Assembly: GCA_033584155.1 (NCBI GenBank)
Contig: CP138355.1
Location: forward strand, 4,491,501-4,555,500
Direction: 5' to 3'
Length of the DNA: 64,000 nt
Source: Candidatus Electrothrix scaldis
GTDB taxonomy: Bacteria > Desulfobacterota > Desulfobulbia > Desulfobulbales > Desulfobulbaceae
A program made the position numbers and the translations under genes. The stretch's first letter is position 1, and each line of letters begins with the position of its first letter. This document shows positions 16,919 through 25,833 of the stretch, piece after piece. Below the pieces are notes generated by a model. It was given only the letters and a program-made list of their open reading frames with translations. It made no database searches and was not told the origin of the DNA.

Positions 16919-18060
16919 CAGCCCTTCCTGGCCTCTTTCCTGACCTCTTTTCTGACCTTATAGGTGATCAGGGGTTGGAGCACAGCTAGCACCTTGAGCA
17001 GACCGGCATCCTGGAGATCCTGCACAATAACAGAGATATTCTTATAGGCCTGAGGAGCTTCTTCATAAAGCAGATCCCGATCCTCGCAGATCACCCGGCT
17101 CCCAAAGCTTGTCTGCAATAAGGACTCACAGGTGTATTTGTCCTTGAGCCTGCTACGGGTGCCACTCCTTTTCCATTTCCGGCCTGCCCCGTGGGCCAGG
17201 GAAAAGCAGTTTTCCTCTTGGCTGCCTGTGGGCTGGACCAGATAGGTATGGCTTCCGCGCGATCCAGGGATAACCATCAATCCTTCGTCTGAGGGCGCAG
17301 CCCCTTTTCGATGCAACCAGCCGGAAAAACCCTTCAGCTCCATCGGGGTCACGCTGTTATGGCAACGATCCAGAATACGCTCTCCCTCAGTCCCCAGCAT
17401 ATCAAGAAAGCGATCCGCAATAATTGCCCTGTTCAGACGAGCCCATTGCAGGGCATGACCATGCTGCTCCAGGTAGGCCGCTGCTGCCTCGCTCCCTACT
17501 TCCAGACCACTATTTCTGTACTGTTCAATATGCTGATTGAGAATATGCTGTCCCAGACCTCGGGAACCGCTATGGACAAGGAGGAAAAGCTTGCCGCTTT
17601 CCAGGCCAGTCTGGGCAAAGACCTCCTCGTCCTCAACAGAGGAGATGGACTGCAATTCGGCAAAATGATTACCTCCGCCAATGGTACCCAGCGCAGCATC
17701 CCAGCCACTGGGAGTAAGCCCTTCCGCTGTCAGCCAGGGCGTAGGATCACCCTCCCAGGGGTCTTCCAGCCCATGCAGTTTTTTCACCCAACGGTCCCGC
17801 TTGGCCTTCCTCTGCTTGAGATTGGTCTGCCAGAACCCCATACCACAACCGATATCATTGCCGATGAGATAAGGATAGAGGATACCTTTACTGAAAAAGG
17901 CCCCGCCAATGGGGCCTCCCTTGCCCGGATGCAAATCCGGCAGACCGATGACCTTATGCATACCCGGCAGTTGGGCCACCTGCTCAAGCTGCTGCACGGC
18001 CTCGCCTGCCATACGATTCTCTTCCGAGGCAATAATGCGGATTGTGGCCGGATTAGTCAC
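16918..18060 (-). CDS. rtcB: RtcB family RNA ligase of the PrfH-associated type
   Basis: The protein of 380 residues has the RtcB landmarks in order. These are LPDLHPGKGGPIGGAF, the metal-binding DIGCGM, GTIGGGNHF, the HSGSRG loop, GSRGSHTYLV and the guanylylated-histidine motif SLAHGAGRKWKR. RtcB joins 2',3'-cyclic phosphate and 5'-OH RNA ends using GTP and Mn2+. It is shorter than the tRNA-splicing type (about 480), as usual for the PrfH-linked subgroup. It overlaps trmJ upstream by 8 bases and prfH downstream, so three RNA-acting genes form one operon. Confidence 0.93.
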   Translation of the reverse strand: MTNPATIRIIASEENRMAGEAVQQLEQVAQLPGMHKVIGLPDLHPGKGGPIGGAFFSKGILYPYLIGNDIGCGMGFWQTNLKQRKAKRDRWVKKLHGLEDPWEGDPTPWLTAEGLTPSGWDAALGTIGGGNHFAELQSISSVEDEEVFAQTGLESGKLFLLVHSGSRGLGQHILNQHIEQYRNSGLEVGSEAAAAYLEQHGHALQWARLNRAIIADRFLDMLGTEGERILDRCHNSVTPMELKGFSGWLHRKGAAPSDEGLMVIPGSRGSHTYLVQPTGSQEENCFSLAHGAGRKWKRSGTRSRLKDKYTCESLLQTSFGSRVICEDRDLLYEEAPQAYKNISVIVQDLQDAGLLKVLAVLQPLITYKVRKEVRKEARKG

Positions 18061-18832
18061 CGTTCTTTATCTCCTGCTGCTCCAACCCTTCCTGCCCACT
18101 ATGCCAAAGGAACTTTCTGCACACCCCGCGAATCAGACTAGCCTCTTTCTTTTTCAGACGGGTCCGACTGAGGAAATGACGGATATTGCGCATCCAGTAC
18201 GTTTTATTGGTGTGCCGAATAAAGGTGATCCTGGTCAGGGCCTCTTCGATATGTTCGTACATCCCCTCCAGATCATAGGAGTTGGCATATTGATTCTCGC
18301 CACCTAAGTTTTCAGGTTCTTCCAGCCTGCTCATGGCCTGAGAGAGCTCATAGCAGTGGATAGCAACGGCCTGGGCCAGGTTGAGTGAAGAGAAATCCGC
18401 CGTGGGTATGGTGGAAAAAAACTGGCAATAGTCAAGATCCTCATTGGTCAGCCCGCTGCTTTCCGGGCCGAACATCAAGGCGATATGATTATGCTGGGCA
18501 GCCAAGGGTGCCAACTCCTGCATAACCGAGCTGGGGGTATGCTCCAAGACCCGATTTTTTCCCTGCCGCGCTGTTGTGCCGACAATAAAATGATAGGGTT
18601 CTGCCGCCTCCCGGGTGGTTCCGACGACCCGAAGAGCATGGATAAGATGGGCCGCCTTATGAGTGGCCATTTTCAGCATCCGCTCCTGATCAGGTGCTTC
18701 ATCCGCGACCACTGTGAGTTGCTCTATACCAAAATTGCAGGCAATACGAGCAGAAGCCCCGATATTTTCCGGGTACTTGGGTTGAACCAGAATTACACCA
18801 CTTCCGGCCAAGGTGTTGATTGGTTGTGACAA
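18053..18832 (-). CDS. trmJ: tRNA 2'-O-methyltransferase TrmJ (SpoU/TrmH family)
   Basis: The 259-residue protein has the SPOUT signatures PKYPENIGASARIACNFG at the N-terminus, ALMFGPESSGLTNEDL in the middle, and the knot motif STIPTADFSSLNLAQAVAIHCYEL. These match TrmJ, which methylates the 2'-OH of residue 32 in tRNA using S-adenosylmethionine. The start is a TTG (MSQPINTLAGSG). Linkage to rtcB and prfH suggests a wider RNA maintenance role here. The family call is firm; the exact target position is inferred. Confidence 0.88.
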   Translation of the reverse strand: MSQPINTLAGSGVILVQPKYPENIGASARIACNFGIEQLTVVADEAPDQERMLKMATHKAAHLIHALRVVGTTREAAEPYHFIVGTTARQGKNRVLEHTPSSVMQELAPLAAQHNHIALMFGPESSGLTNEDLDYCQFFSTIPTADFSSLNLAQAVAIHCYELSQAMSRLEEPENLGGENQYANSYDLEGMYEHIEEALTRITFIRHTNKTYWMRNIRHFLSRTRLKKKEASLIRGVCRKFLWHSGQEGLEQQEIKNGD

Positions 18833-18889
18833 GACTTCGATACTCCTTAGAAATTCAATAAGAAATACCTTCCCGCTGTGCCCGAATCA

Positions 18890-18961
18890 TAGGGGCAGGT
18901 CTCCGTGCCTGCCCGATACCTCTTGGCAGAGAACAGGACGAACACAGGGTTCGCCCCTACA
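18890..18961. repeat. REP-like double hairpin, copy 2
   Basis: The arms are GGGGCAGGTCTCCGTGCCTGCCC and the complementary-ended GACGAACACAGGGTTCGCCCC, with outer ends TAGGGGC and GCCCCTA. The core is more diverged than in copy 1 but the layout is the same. It sits between the trmJ operon and the hypothetical gene at 19022. Confidence 0.75.
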
Positions 18962-19021
18962 GAGATACAGTAACAAGAGGGAATTATTTACGATGGATGT
19001 TTATAGGATATTTATAAAAAC

Positions 19022-19540
19022 TTACAGATTGGCTGGGTCTTCAAGCTCCAGATGCCGGTTGCGAGGCTTCTTCTCTTCTGAAGAGGACTGAGAATAGGAA
19101 GCCGGAGAGGAACCGGTCATCCGTTTAAAAAAGGGCAAGATGCCTTTTTCCGCATTACGCATCTCTTCTTCTGCCTCTTTCAGGGTAATCTGCCACGCCG
19201 GGGCAAAACCAGGAGACTTCTCAAACATGGTCTCTATGGCTTTCTGATAGATTTGGGTCTGACGAATTTCCTGTTTGCTTGGCTTCTGATTCAGGACCTG
19301 AATCATATTGCGGAGATTATCCCGCTCCTGCCGGACCTGGGTCAGTTCTTCTTTGCGGCGCTCGTTATCCTCAGATTCAATCTCGAACTTGGTGTGCAGA
19401 TGCTCACGCAGTTTTTTGATCTCGCCGTTGAGCTGTCGTGCCTTCATCAAAGAACGCATCCAGAAAACCACAGCTATGACCAGGCCGATAACTAAGCCGA
19501 ATAAAAAAGGATAATCGGTCAATTTTGTCAACTCTTCCAT
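19022..19540 (-). CDS. Membrane-anchored coiled-coil protein of unknown function
   Basis: This 172-residue protein has one N-terminal TM helix (about residues 13-31, FLFGLVIGLVIAVVFWM). A charged coiled coil follows (about 38-100, KKLREHLHTKFEIESEDNERRKEELTQVRQERDNLR), then a soluble tail of about 70 residues rich in Ser and Lys. It has no recognised enzymatic motif. Proteins of this shape act as scaffolds or adaptors at the inner membrane, but I cannot assign a role. It lies downstream of rnr in the same orientation. Confidence 0.65.
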   Translation of the reverse strand: MEELTKLTDYPFLFGLVIGLVIAVVFWMRSLMKARQLNGEIKKLREHLHTKFEIESEDNERRKEELTQVRQERDNLRNMIQVLNQKPSKQEIRQTQIYQKAIETMFEKSPGFAPAWQITLKEAEEEMRNAEKGILPFFKRMTGSSPASYSQSSSEEKKPRNRHLELEDPANL

Positions 19541-19701
19541 AATGGACCTCGTAGACGGAAATTTTTTGTGCGCTTCCCTCTGGAGAAATACAGAAAACGC
19601 AGGTTAAATTGTACCTGAAAGTACAGATAAGATATTTATTGGAATTCAGCAGGTTCGTCAAGAAAAGAAGAAAGCAGGACCTGACACCATTTCACTCATC
19701 C

Positions 19702-21921
19702 CTATTTCTCTCGCTTACCAATAAAAGAAAAGGTGATTTTTCTTGAGAGCATATCAACTTGCTCCAGTTGCACCTGAATCAGATCGCCCAGGCGATGCAC
19801 CTTACCGGTCCGCTCGCCCACCAGCTTATGGCCCTTGTTATCGTAATGATAATAATCATCCGTCATTTCACTAACTGGGATGGCACCACTAATCAGGCAG
19901 TCAACCAGCTCCACAAAAAAACCAAAAGAGGTCACCCCGGAGACGATGGCGTCGAACTGCTCGCCTATCTTATCCCGGAGATACAGGGCTGCAAGCCGGG
20001 CCTGGATATCCCGCTCCGCATCCACTGCCACCCGTTCACGGGCAGAGAGGAAGGTACCTGCGGCCTCTGGATTCACCCCATTGGGCAAAATTTTCCCTGG
20101 GCTCCCTTTACTACCACCTCTGCCACCTGCTTTTTTCCCGGATTTATGCAGGAGTACATTCTGGAGGACCCGGTGGGCAACCAAGTCCGGGTAGCGCCGG
20201 ATGGGTGAGGTAAAGTGGATATAATACTCTGCAGCCAGACCGAAATGGCCATAATTCGCTGGCGTATATCGTGCCCGCTGCATGGTGCGCAAGAGGAGAT
20301 TATTCACCACATATTCGGTGGGCGAATCTTTAGAGAGATCCAGGACCCCGGCAAACCAGGAAGGCGTAATTTCCACCTTGGGGAGTTTCAATCCCAAGGA
20401 CCAAGCCAGCTCGGAAAAATCTTTGACCTTATCCTCGTCAGGTTCCTCATGAACCCGAAACAGGACCGCAACCCCGGCCCGATCCAGGGTCTCGCCCACA
20501 GCCTCATTGGCTGCCAGCATGAACTCCTCAATCAGGAGATGGGCCTTGTTGCGTTTGAGCCGACCAATGGAACTGACCTTATCCTCTTCAAGGCGGATAT
20601 CGTTCTCCGGCACGGTGAAGCCCAGGGCACCTCGTTGCGTACGCTGTTTATTGAGCAGGCCAGCAAGCTCTTTGGCCTTTTCCAACATGGGCAGCAGGGA
20701 TTTATGCTCCTGGCGTGCTTCCTTCTCCCGAAGGTAGATTGCCTGATGAACGGTATCATAGGTGAAACGCTGATGACTGCGGATTATGCTCCGGGTAAAC
20801 TTTGCCCCGACCCGTTTTCCCTCCTCATCAAAGTCCAGAATGGCACTAAAGGCAGGTCGGTCCTGATCAGGTACCAGGGAACAGAGATCATTGGAAAGTC
20901 GCTCCGGCAACATAGGAAGGACCAGATCTGGCAAATACACGCTGGTCCCGCGTTGATAGGCCTCTTGGTCAATGGCAGAACCCGGCTGCACATAATAGCT
21001 AACATCAGCAATGGAGACAAAGAGACGATACCCGGACTTTGTCTTCTGGACCGCAATGGCATCATCAAAATCCTTGGCTGTGGCCCCATCAATAGTAACG
21101 TGCCGCAGATAGCGTAAATCTTTCCTGCCAGGTTCCGGCTCAGTCAGCGGTACCAGTTGGTCAGCTGCCTGCTCCACATTTTTCGGAAAAGAACGGGGAA
21201 GCTGGAATCGTTCCACTGTCAGGCGAATTTGCACCTCCACCGAATCAGCCGGACCAAGTATTTCCACGACCTTGCCCACGGGCATGCGTTGCTTGGCCCC
21301 ATAGTCCAGGATCTCCACCCGCACCGCCATCCCATCCTCGGCATTCATGGCATCATTGCGGCGCACCTGAATACTGGTGGGTAGCTTGTCATTATCCGGG
21401 GCCACATAACCGGTATTCTTCCCGCTCATGTAAATCCCACAGACATGAGTGAAGGCCCGCTTTTCCACCTGCACCACCTCGCCCTCTGGGCGTTTGGGGG
21501 ATCCTCCAGGTTGCACCAGGACTGTATCGCCGTGGGTAGCCCCATTCAGGGCTGAGGCAGGGATAAAGATATCCTTTTGCTCCCTGGCCACATTGCCTTC
21601 CAGCACAGCAAAACCGAACCCCTTTGCGGTCAAGGAAAGAGTCGCTCGGACAGGCTTTGTTCGCTCTGCAATCACCCAACAATGCTTTTGCCGTCGCAGC
21701 TTACCCGCCCGTTCCAAATCGGCAAGCACCTCTTTAACCAATTTACGGGGGGGCTGGGAGGACCCCATATCCTCAAGAAACGTCTTCAGGGAGACAGGTT
21801 CTTTCTGGCGCTGAAAATAGGAAAGCAAGGTATTGCTGAGGGAAGACTCCTTCCCTTGCTGCCGCCCTGTCCCCTGAGTGCGGGTTTTCTGTCTGCTCCC
21901 TCTATGTCTTTTTTTCGTCAT
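19702..21921 (-). CDS. rnr: Ribonuclease R
   Basis: The protein of 739 residues has the classic order. A basic N-terminus leads into a winged-helix domain (about 28-85), followed by cold-shock domains (about 90-210). The RNB catalytic domain begins with DGATAKDFDDAI (Asp278, Asp284, Asp286 and Asp287, metal ligands), and an S1 domain at the end is marked by DAIVSGVTSFGFFVEL. RNase R is a 3'-5' processive exonuclease that degrades structured RNA and supports RNA quality control. Length fits the family. It is divergent from the RSH gene, with about 170 bases between. Confidence 0.96.
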   Translation of the reverse strand: MTKKRHRGSRQKTRTQGTGRQQGKESSLSNTLLSYFQRQKEPVSLKTFLEDMGSSQPPRKLVKEVLADLERAGKLRRQKHCWVIAERTKPVRATLSLTAKGFGFAVLEGNVAREQKDIFIPASALNGATHGDTVLVQPGGSPKRPEGEVVQVEKRAFTHVCGIYMSGKNTGYVAPDNDKLPTSIQVRRNDAMNAEDGMAVRVEILDYGAKQRMPVGKVVEILGPADSVEVQIRLTVERFQLPRSFPKNVEQAADQLVPLTEPEPGRKDLRYLRHVTIDGATAKDFDDAIAVQKTKSGYRLFVSIADVSYYVQPGSAIDQEAYQRGTSVYLPDLVLPMLPERLSNDLCSLVPDQDRPAFSAILDFDEEGKRVGAKFTRSIIRSHQRFTYDTVHQAIYLREKEARQEHKSLLPMLEKAKELAGLLNKQRTQRGALGFTVPENDIRLEEDKVSSIGRLKRNKAHLLIEEFMLAANEAVGETLDRAGVAVLFRVHEEPDEDKVKDFSELAWSLGLKLPKVEITPSWFAGVLDLSKDSPTEYVVNNLLLRTMQRARYTPANYGHFGLAAEYYIHFTSPIRRYPDLVAHRVLQNVLLHKSGKKAGGRGGSKGSPGKILPNGVNPEAAGTFLSARERVAVDAERDIQARLAALYLRDKIGEQFDAIVSGVTSFGFFVELVDCLISGAIPVSEMTDDYYHYDNKGHKLVGERTGKVHRLGDLIQVQLEQVDMLSRKITFSFIGKREK

Positions 21922-22089
21922 TCCCTCTCTGTTTCTCCCTGTTCCTTCGTTTTCAACCAGGAAAAAACAAATTTTCTCCTTCGTTGCTTCAGTTATCTTA
22001 GTTTGCTAATCGTGGTTTGCTAATCGTGAAGAGTAGTGTACATTACTTTGCGGTAAATAAAAAGCAACGTCTAAGTAAAGGAAAGGAAT

Positions 22090-24192
22090 ATGGGGCAGTT
22101 TGATCTGGAAAGGTATAGACAGGAAATGTCTTCGTTCATAGGGGCAGGAGAGGAGACTGCGGTATTCTATGAAGCCCTGGACTTCGCCTTTGCCGCCCAT
22201 GACGGCCAGATGCGCAAATCCGGTGACCCGTACATCATCCATCCCTGTGCCACCGCCCGCATTCTTGCCGAGGAGATGGACATCCAGAACTGCGAGATCC
22301 TGGCCGCTGGCTTGCTCCACGACACCATTGAGGATGTGGAAGAAATCACCCCCGAAACTATCCGGGAAAAATTCGGTCCTAATGTGGAGGCCATTGTCGT
22401 CGGATGTACCAAGGTAAAGCACCATAGCGGAGATAAGCAGGCCCTGAAAAAACTGGTCCACCGTAACCTCTTTACCGGGGCAGCGGTCCGGCCCGAGGTG
22501 ATGATCGTCAAACTGGCGGATCGGATGCATAATCTCCGCACCCTGGGTTCCATGCCTCGCCATAAACGACAGCGCATTGCTGAGGAGACCCTGGATTTTT
22601 ACGCCCCCTTGGCCACCATTCTTGGTCTTTTCGGCCTAAAACGGGAACTCTATACTCGGGCTCTTTCCTATAAATTCCCTAAGCAGGGACAAAAACTCCG
22701 GCAATATATCAACAGGCTGGAAAGAAATCCAAACTTATTAGCTCTGACTGGCAATCTGAGCAAAAAACTATCCGCAGCAGGTGTGAAGGCCCAAATCTCT
22801 GTGCGCACCAAGGGGCTTTGGGGCTATTATGATGTTCGCAACCAGATTCTAAAAAAAGAACTGGAGGTCCCACAGGAACTACTGGTCACCGTGGAAGACC
22901 GAGTCAGCTGCTACCAGACTCTGGGCATTCTGAACGAACTTTACCCTCCTATCCCTCGGACCATCCGAGATTTCATAGCCAACCCCAAACCCACCGGCTA
23001 TCAGGGGCTGCATGCACGGGCAATCATTGAAGGTAGCAAATATCTCTTCAAAATCCGCACCGAAGAAATGGCTCGTAGCGCCCAACGCGGCTTAGTCAAA
23101 GACTGGAATCCCAACGAAAAAAAACAGGGTCGTTTTGTCCGGGAAATCCAGGAAATGTTCGATATCCTCGGCAATAACGAGGCGGTTTCCTACCGGGACA
23201 TGATCGCGGCGGGCGGGCGCAAAGAGATCTACACCTATACCCCCCAGGGAGATCTTATCTGTTTGCCGGTGAATTCGGTCGTGCTGGACTTTGCCTTCCG
23301 CATCCATACCGATATCGGTCACACCTGTACCGGGGCGATTATCGGAGACCGGAAAGTCAAGCCGGATGAAATCCTACAGGATGGGAATGTGGTGCGGGTT
23401 CTGCGCCAGAACAATCCCGTAAATTTTGACCTGGACATGCAACATTGCTGCCAGACCCCACGGGCCAGAAGCGAACTGACCAAGGTCTTCCGCAAACGCA
23501 TCCAAGCAGTCTCTGTGGAAACAGGTCGTGCTGTGCTGGAACAGGAAATGCGACGCTACGGCCTATCCTATGACCTGCTGGAGCAGGAGGGCATGGAAAA
23601 CATCCAGATCTATTTCAACCTGGCTTCACGGGATGAACTTTTGCAGGAGGTAGGACAGGGGCAGTTACGCCTACGGGAATTGATCTATGAGATCCGCAAC
23701 GGCCTGCAAATGATGAGTAGTGAAATCCTTCCGCAGCCCACAGGTATCCTCAATAGAATTGAATTGACCACTGTGGACCCGGTAGTGGTGAAGTCGTCAG
23801 CCTGCTGCAAACCAACCCCCCTGGACAAGGGCAGCGTGGGCCTGCTGAGCAGACGAGGTATCTCCCTGCATTGCAAGGACTGTTTTCAATTGCAAAAACT
23901 CAAGATTCAGCGAGAAGATGCCGTTGAGGTGCGCTGGAAGCTCTCGGCCACTCCGGTAAAGAAGGAGCAGAAATTCACCATCGTCTCAGCAACAGCGAAG
24001 CGGGTCTTCAAGCTTATCTCCCTTGCCCCGGAGAGCCTGCATGTCACCGGCGTACTAAGAACCGGAAAAAAATCCACAGCAGTTCCCTCCTGGGAGGTGC
24101 GCTTTATTGTGGACAACCTCCAGGGCTTAAAAAGAATTATTCGCCATCTGGACCGTTCAGACCTGCGCTATTCCTTTGACTTTGAGCAGTAG
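22090..24192 (+). CDS. RelA/SpoT homologue with intact hydrolase and degenerate synthetase
   Basis: The 700-residue protein has HD hydrolase (1-190), synthetase-like (about 215-340), TGS (about 378-440) and a C-terminal ACT-like domain. Hydrolase residues are present: His37, H51, the LLHDTIED motif (H77-D78) and Asp144 in KLADRMHN. The synthetase region keeps ANPKPTGYQGLH but has lost the catalytic Asp (V in the LLVTVED segment) and the catalytic Glu (L in YLFKIRT replacing EIQIRT). This suggests a (p)ppGpp hydrolase rather than a bifunctional SpoT. The ATG follows a good AAGGAAAGG site. Alignment is needed to confirm the loss. Confidence 0.85.
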   Translation: MGQFDLERYRQEMSSFIGAGEETAVFYEALDFAFAAHDGQMRKSGDPYIIHPCATARILAEEMDIQNCEILAAGLLHDTIEDVEEITPETIREKFGPNVEAIVVGCTKVKHHSGDKQALKKLVHRNLFTGAAVRPEVMIVKLADRMHNLRTLGSMPRHKRQRIAEETLDFYAPLATILGLFGLKRELYTRALSYKFPKQGQKLRQYINRLERNPNLLALTGNLSKKLSAAGVKAQISVRTKGLWGYYDVRNQILKKELEVPQELLVTVEDRVSCYQTLGILNELYPPIPRTIRDFIANPKPTGYQGLHARAIIEGSKYLFKIRTEEMARSAQRGLVKDWNPNEKKQGRFVREIQEMFDILGNNEAVSYRDMIAAGGRKEIYTYTPQGDLICLPVNSVVLDFAFRIHTDIGHTCTGAIIGDRKVKPDEILQDGNVVRVLRQNNPVNFDLDMQHCCQTPRARSELTKVFRKRIQAVSVETGRAVLEQEMRRYGLSYDLLEQEGMENIQIYFNLASRDELLQEVGQGQLRLRELIYEIRNGLQMMSSEILPQPTGILNRIELTTVDPVVVKSSACCKPTPLDKGSVGLLSRRGISLHCKDCFQLQKLKIQREDAVEVRWKLSATPVKKEQKFTIVSATAKRVFKLISLAPESLHVTGVLRTGKKSTAVPSWEVRFIVDNLQGLKRIIRHLDRSDLRYSFDFEQ

Positions 24193-24215
24193 TAGGTGCA
24201 TTGACGGAGCGGCGA

Positions 24216-24914
24216 TCAAGACTTGTCTTGACCGAGAAGCCGCCACGGTGCCTGCGGCCTGATCTGCTGAATAAACTGTTCCAGGAGCTCATCAAATTCC
24301 TCACGGTTTCGCTCCCGACTTCCGAAACGAAGCATATGTTTGGTGGTCATCTGGCAATCAATAGCGCGGATGTTCAGGTGCTCCGCATTCTGCATAAAGG
24401 TGGTCAGGGCAACCTTGGAGGCATCGTTCCTGCGGCTGAACATAGATTCCCCGAAAAAGAACCGATCCAGGCAGATTCCGTATAAACCACCTACCAACTC
24501 GCCTTCAAACCAGGTCTCCAGAGAATGGGCAAAGCCTAAATTATGGAGCTGAACATAGGCCTCCTGCATGTCCTTGGTGATCCAGGTTCCTTCTCCGGCC
24601 TCCTGCCGTACGGTAGCACAGGAGGAAATCACCTGGGCAAAGGCCGTGTCTGCACGAACCTCAAAGATATTTTTCCGGAGCGTACGGGCAAGTCGTTTAG
24701 GGAGATGAAATTCTTCCGGCAGAAGGACCAACCTTGGAACAGGAGACCACCAGAGGATGGGCTCGTTATCAGAATACCAGGGAAAAATCCCTTGATGGTA
24801 GGCCGCAATAATGCGCCCCGGACTGAGGTCCCCTCCCACCGCAAGTAATCCATCCGGTTCTGCAAGTTGAGGATCAGGAAAAACTATCTCCTGGGGAAGA
24901 CGAAAAACAGGCAT
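24216..24914 (-). CDS. aat: Leucyl/phenylalanyl-tRNA-protein transferase
   Basis: The protein of 232 residues carries the Aat motifs FPDPQLAEPDGLLAVGGDLS, AYHQGIFPWYSDNEPILWWSP, TWITKDMQEAY, ETWFEGELVGGLYG and FFFGESMFSRRNDASK. The enzyme adds Leu or Phe to N-terminal Lys or Arg of proteins, marking them for ClpAP degradation (N-end rule). Length is typical. It is convergent with the RSH gene, with only about 23 bases between the two stops. Confidence 0.96.
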   Translation of the reverse strand: MPVFRLPQEIVFPDPQLAEPDGLLAVGGDLSPGRIIAAYHQGIFPWYSDNEPILWWSPVPRLVLLPEEFHLPKRLARTLRKNIFEVRADTAFAQVISSCATVRQEAGEGTWITKDMQEAYVQLHNLGFAHSLETWFEGELVGGLYGICLDRFFFGESMFSRRNDASKVALTTFMQNAEHLNIRAIDCQMTTKHMLRFGSRERNREEFDELLEQFIQQIRPQAPWRLLGQDKS

Positions 24915-24941
24915 AGATAAAAGAAGTGAAGAAAAGGCAGG

Positions 24942-25373
24942 TTACAGCTCTGGCGTTGCCCATTCGATAGCAAAGAAACCGCAATAGGTGATTTCCTTGG
25001 TTTCGGTATGCTTTCCCTCAGGACGGGGGTGTTCTTCGACAATTTGAAGAGAAAGCAGCTGAGGCCCATCAACCCGGATCAGAAGATTTTTAACCTGCGC
25101 GTCTTCGCCCAGCGCCTCATTATACGAGGAGAGGGCCTTATGAAAATTCAGCGAGCCACCTTGCCGTCTTCCCATAGGCATGACCACCTGCTTGGTTCGG
25201 AATTCACTTTTCAAGGCAGCAAGGTCATTTTCCGGGATGCGAAAACTTCCAGGCGGCATTCCTGTTGCCAAAGGATATCCCTCATCTTCTTCTCCAACCT
25301 GCTTGGTGCTATTGGTTATCGCGACACCAGCATCATAGAGCGCTACACTGTGGGCTTGACGGTACTCGTTCAT
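24942..25373 (-). CDS. Hypothetical protein, 143 residues
   Basis: The protein starts MNEYRQAHSVALYDAGVAITNSTKQVGE and is mostly polar, with no signal peptide or membrane helix. The middle (SFRIPENDLAALKSEFRTKQVVMPMGRRQGG) looks like a mixed alpha/beta fold. I do not recognise a family. It ends 28 bases before the aat start and may be co-transcribed with it. Confidence 0.55.
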   Translation of the reverse strand: MNEYRQAHSVALYDAGVAITNSTKQVGEEDEGYPLATGMPPGSFRIPENDLAALKSEFRTKQVVMPMGRRQGGSLNFHKALSSYNEALGEDAQVKNLLIRVDGPQLLSLQIVEEHPRPEGKHTETKEITYCGFFAIEWATPEL

Positions 25374-25833
25374 TGCATGTCATCCTTGGGCAGGTCTAAT
25401 TCGATATACAGCATTCTCCATCTCTGTCTTTGAGCACAGCATACAGCTCAAGTCTACCCTTTCAGCTGAACACAAAGCAGCGAAAAAGTCAATATCCGGC
25501 CCGCAGATGTGGCTCAATTCTCCTGATCAAACAGCCTCTGACGCAAAAAAAATGCCTCAGGTCGGGTTGAATTAGCCCGCTCCAGGTTACTGAGCAAATC
25601 CTGGGAGGCCTCCCTATCCACGGGATAGAGATCATAAGCGATGGAGGAAAAAAACAGTAAAAAACAACCAGCGCGTCCAGAGCCCCCCTCTTCCCCCTTC
25701 CCAAGGGGTCAGACAACGTTCCGCCGAACAGCCAAACCTTGCAAAGTATTCTTGATGTTGTTGACAAAAACGCATATCCTACACCTTATCCACTACCCCT
25801 TAGCCGACTTTATTGAAGAATGGATAACAAAGA
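25374..25833. other. Intergenic region upstream of the HAMP sensor gene
   Basis: About 460 bases contain only the possible remnant described at 25514. A TTGACA-like box (ttgttgacaaaaacgcat) occurs near 25758, about 75 bases before the ATG at 25834. It could be a promoter, but I see no good -10 with standard spacing. Otherwise nothing stands out. Confidence 0.35.
25514..25702 (-). pseudogene. Possible gene remnant without a start codon
   Basis: In one minus-strand frame the segment reads YDLYPVDREASQDLLSNL and then PEAFFLRQRLFDQEN followed by a stop. This is well-formed protein-like sequence with a hydrophobic lead (CFLLFFSSIA). The frame runs into a stop upstream before any ATG, GTG or TTG, so the N-terminus is missing or frameshifted. 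The call rests on composition only. Confidence 0.3.

Noticed and set aside
17311-18141. Long open frame opposite rtcB
   Set aside because: It is a shadow of the conserved rtcB gene on the other strand.
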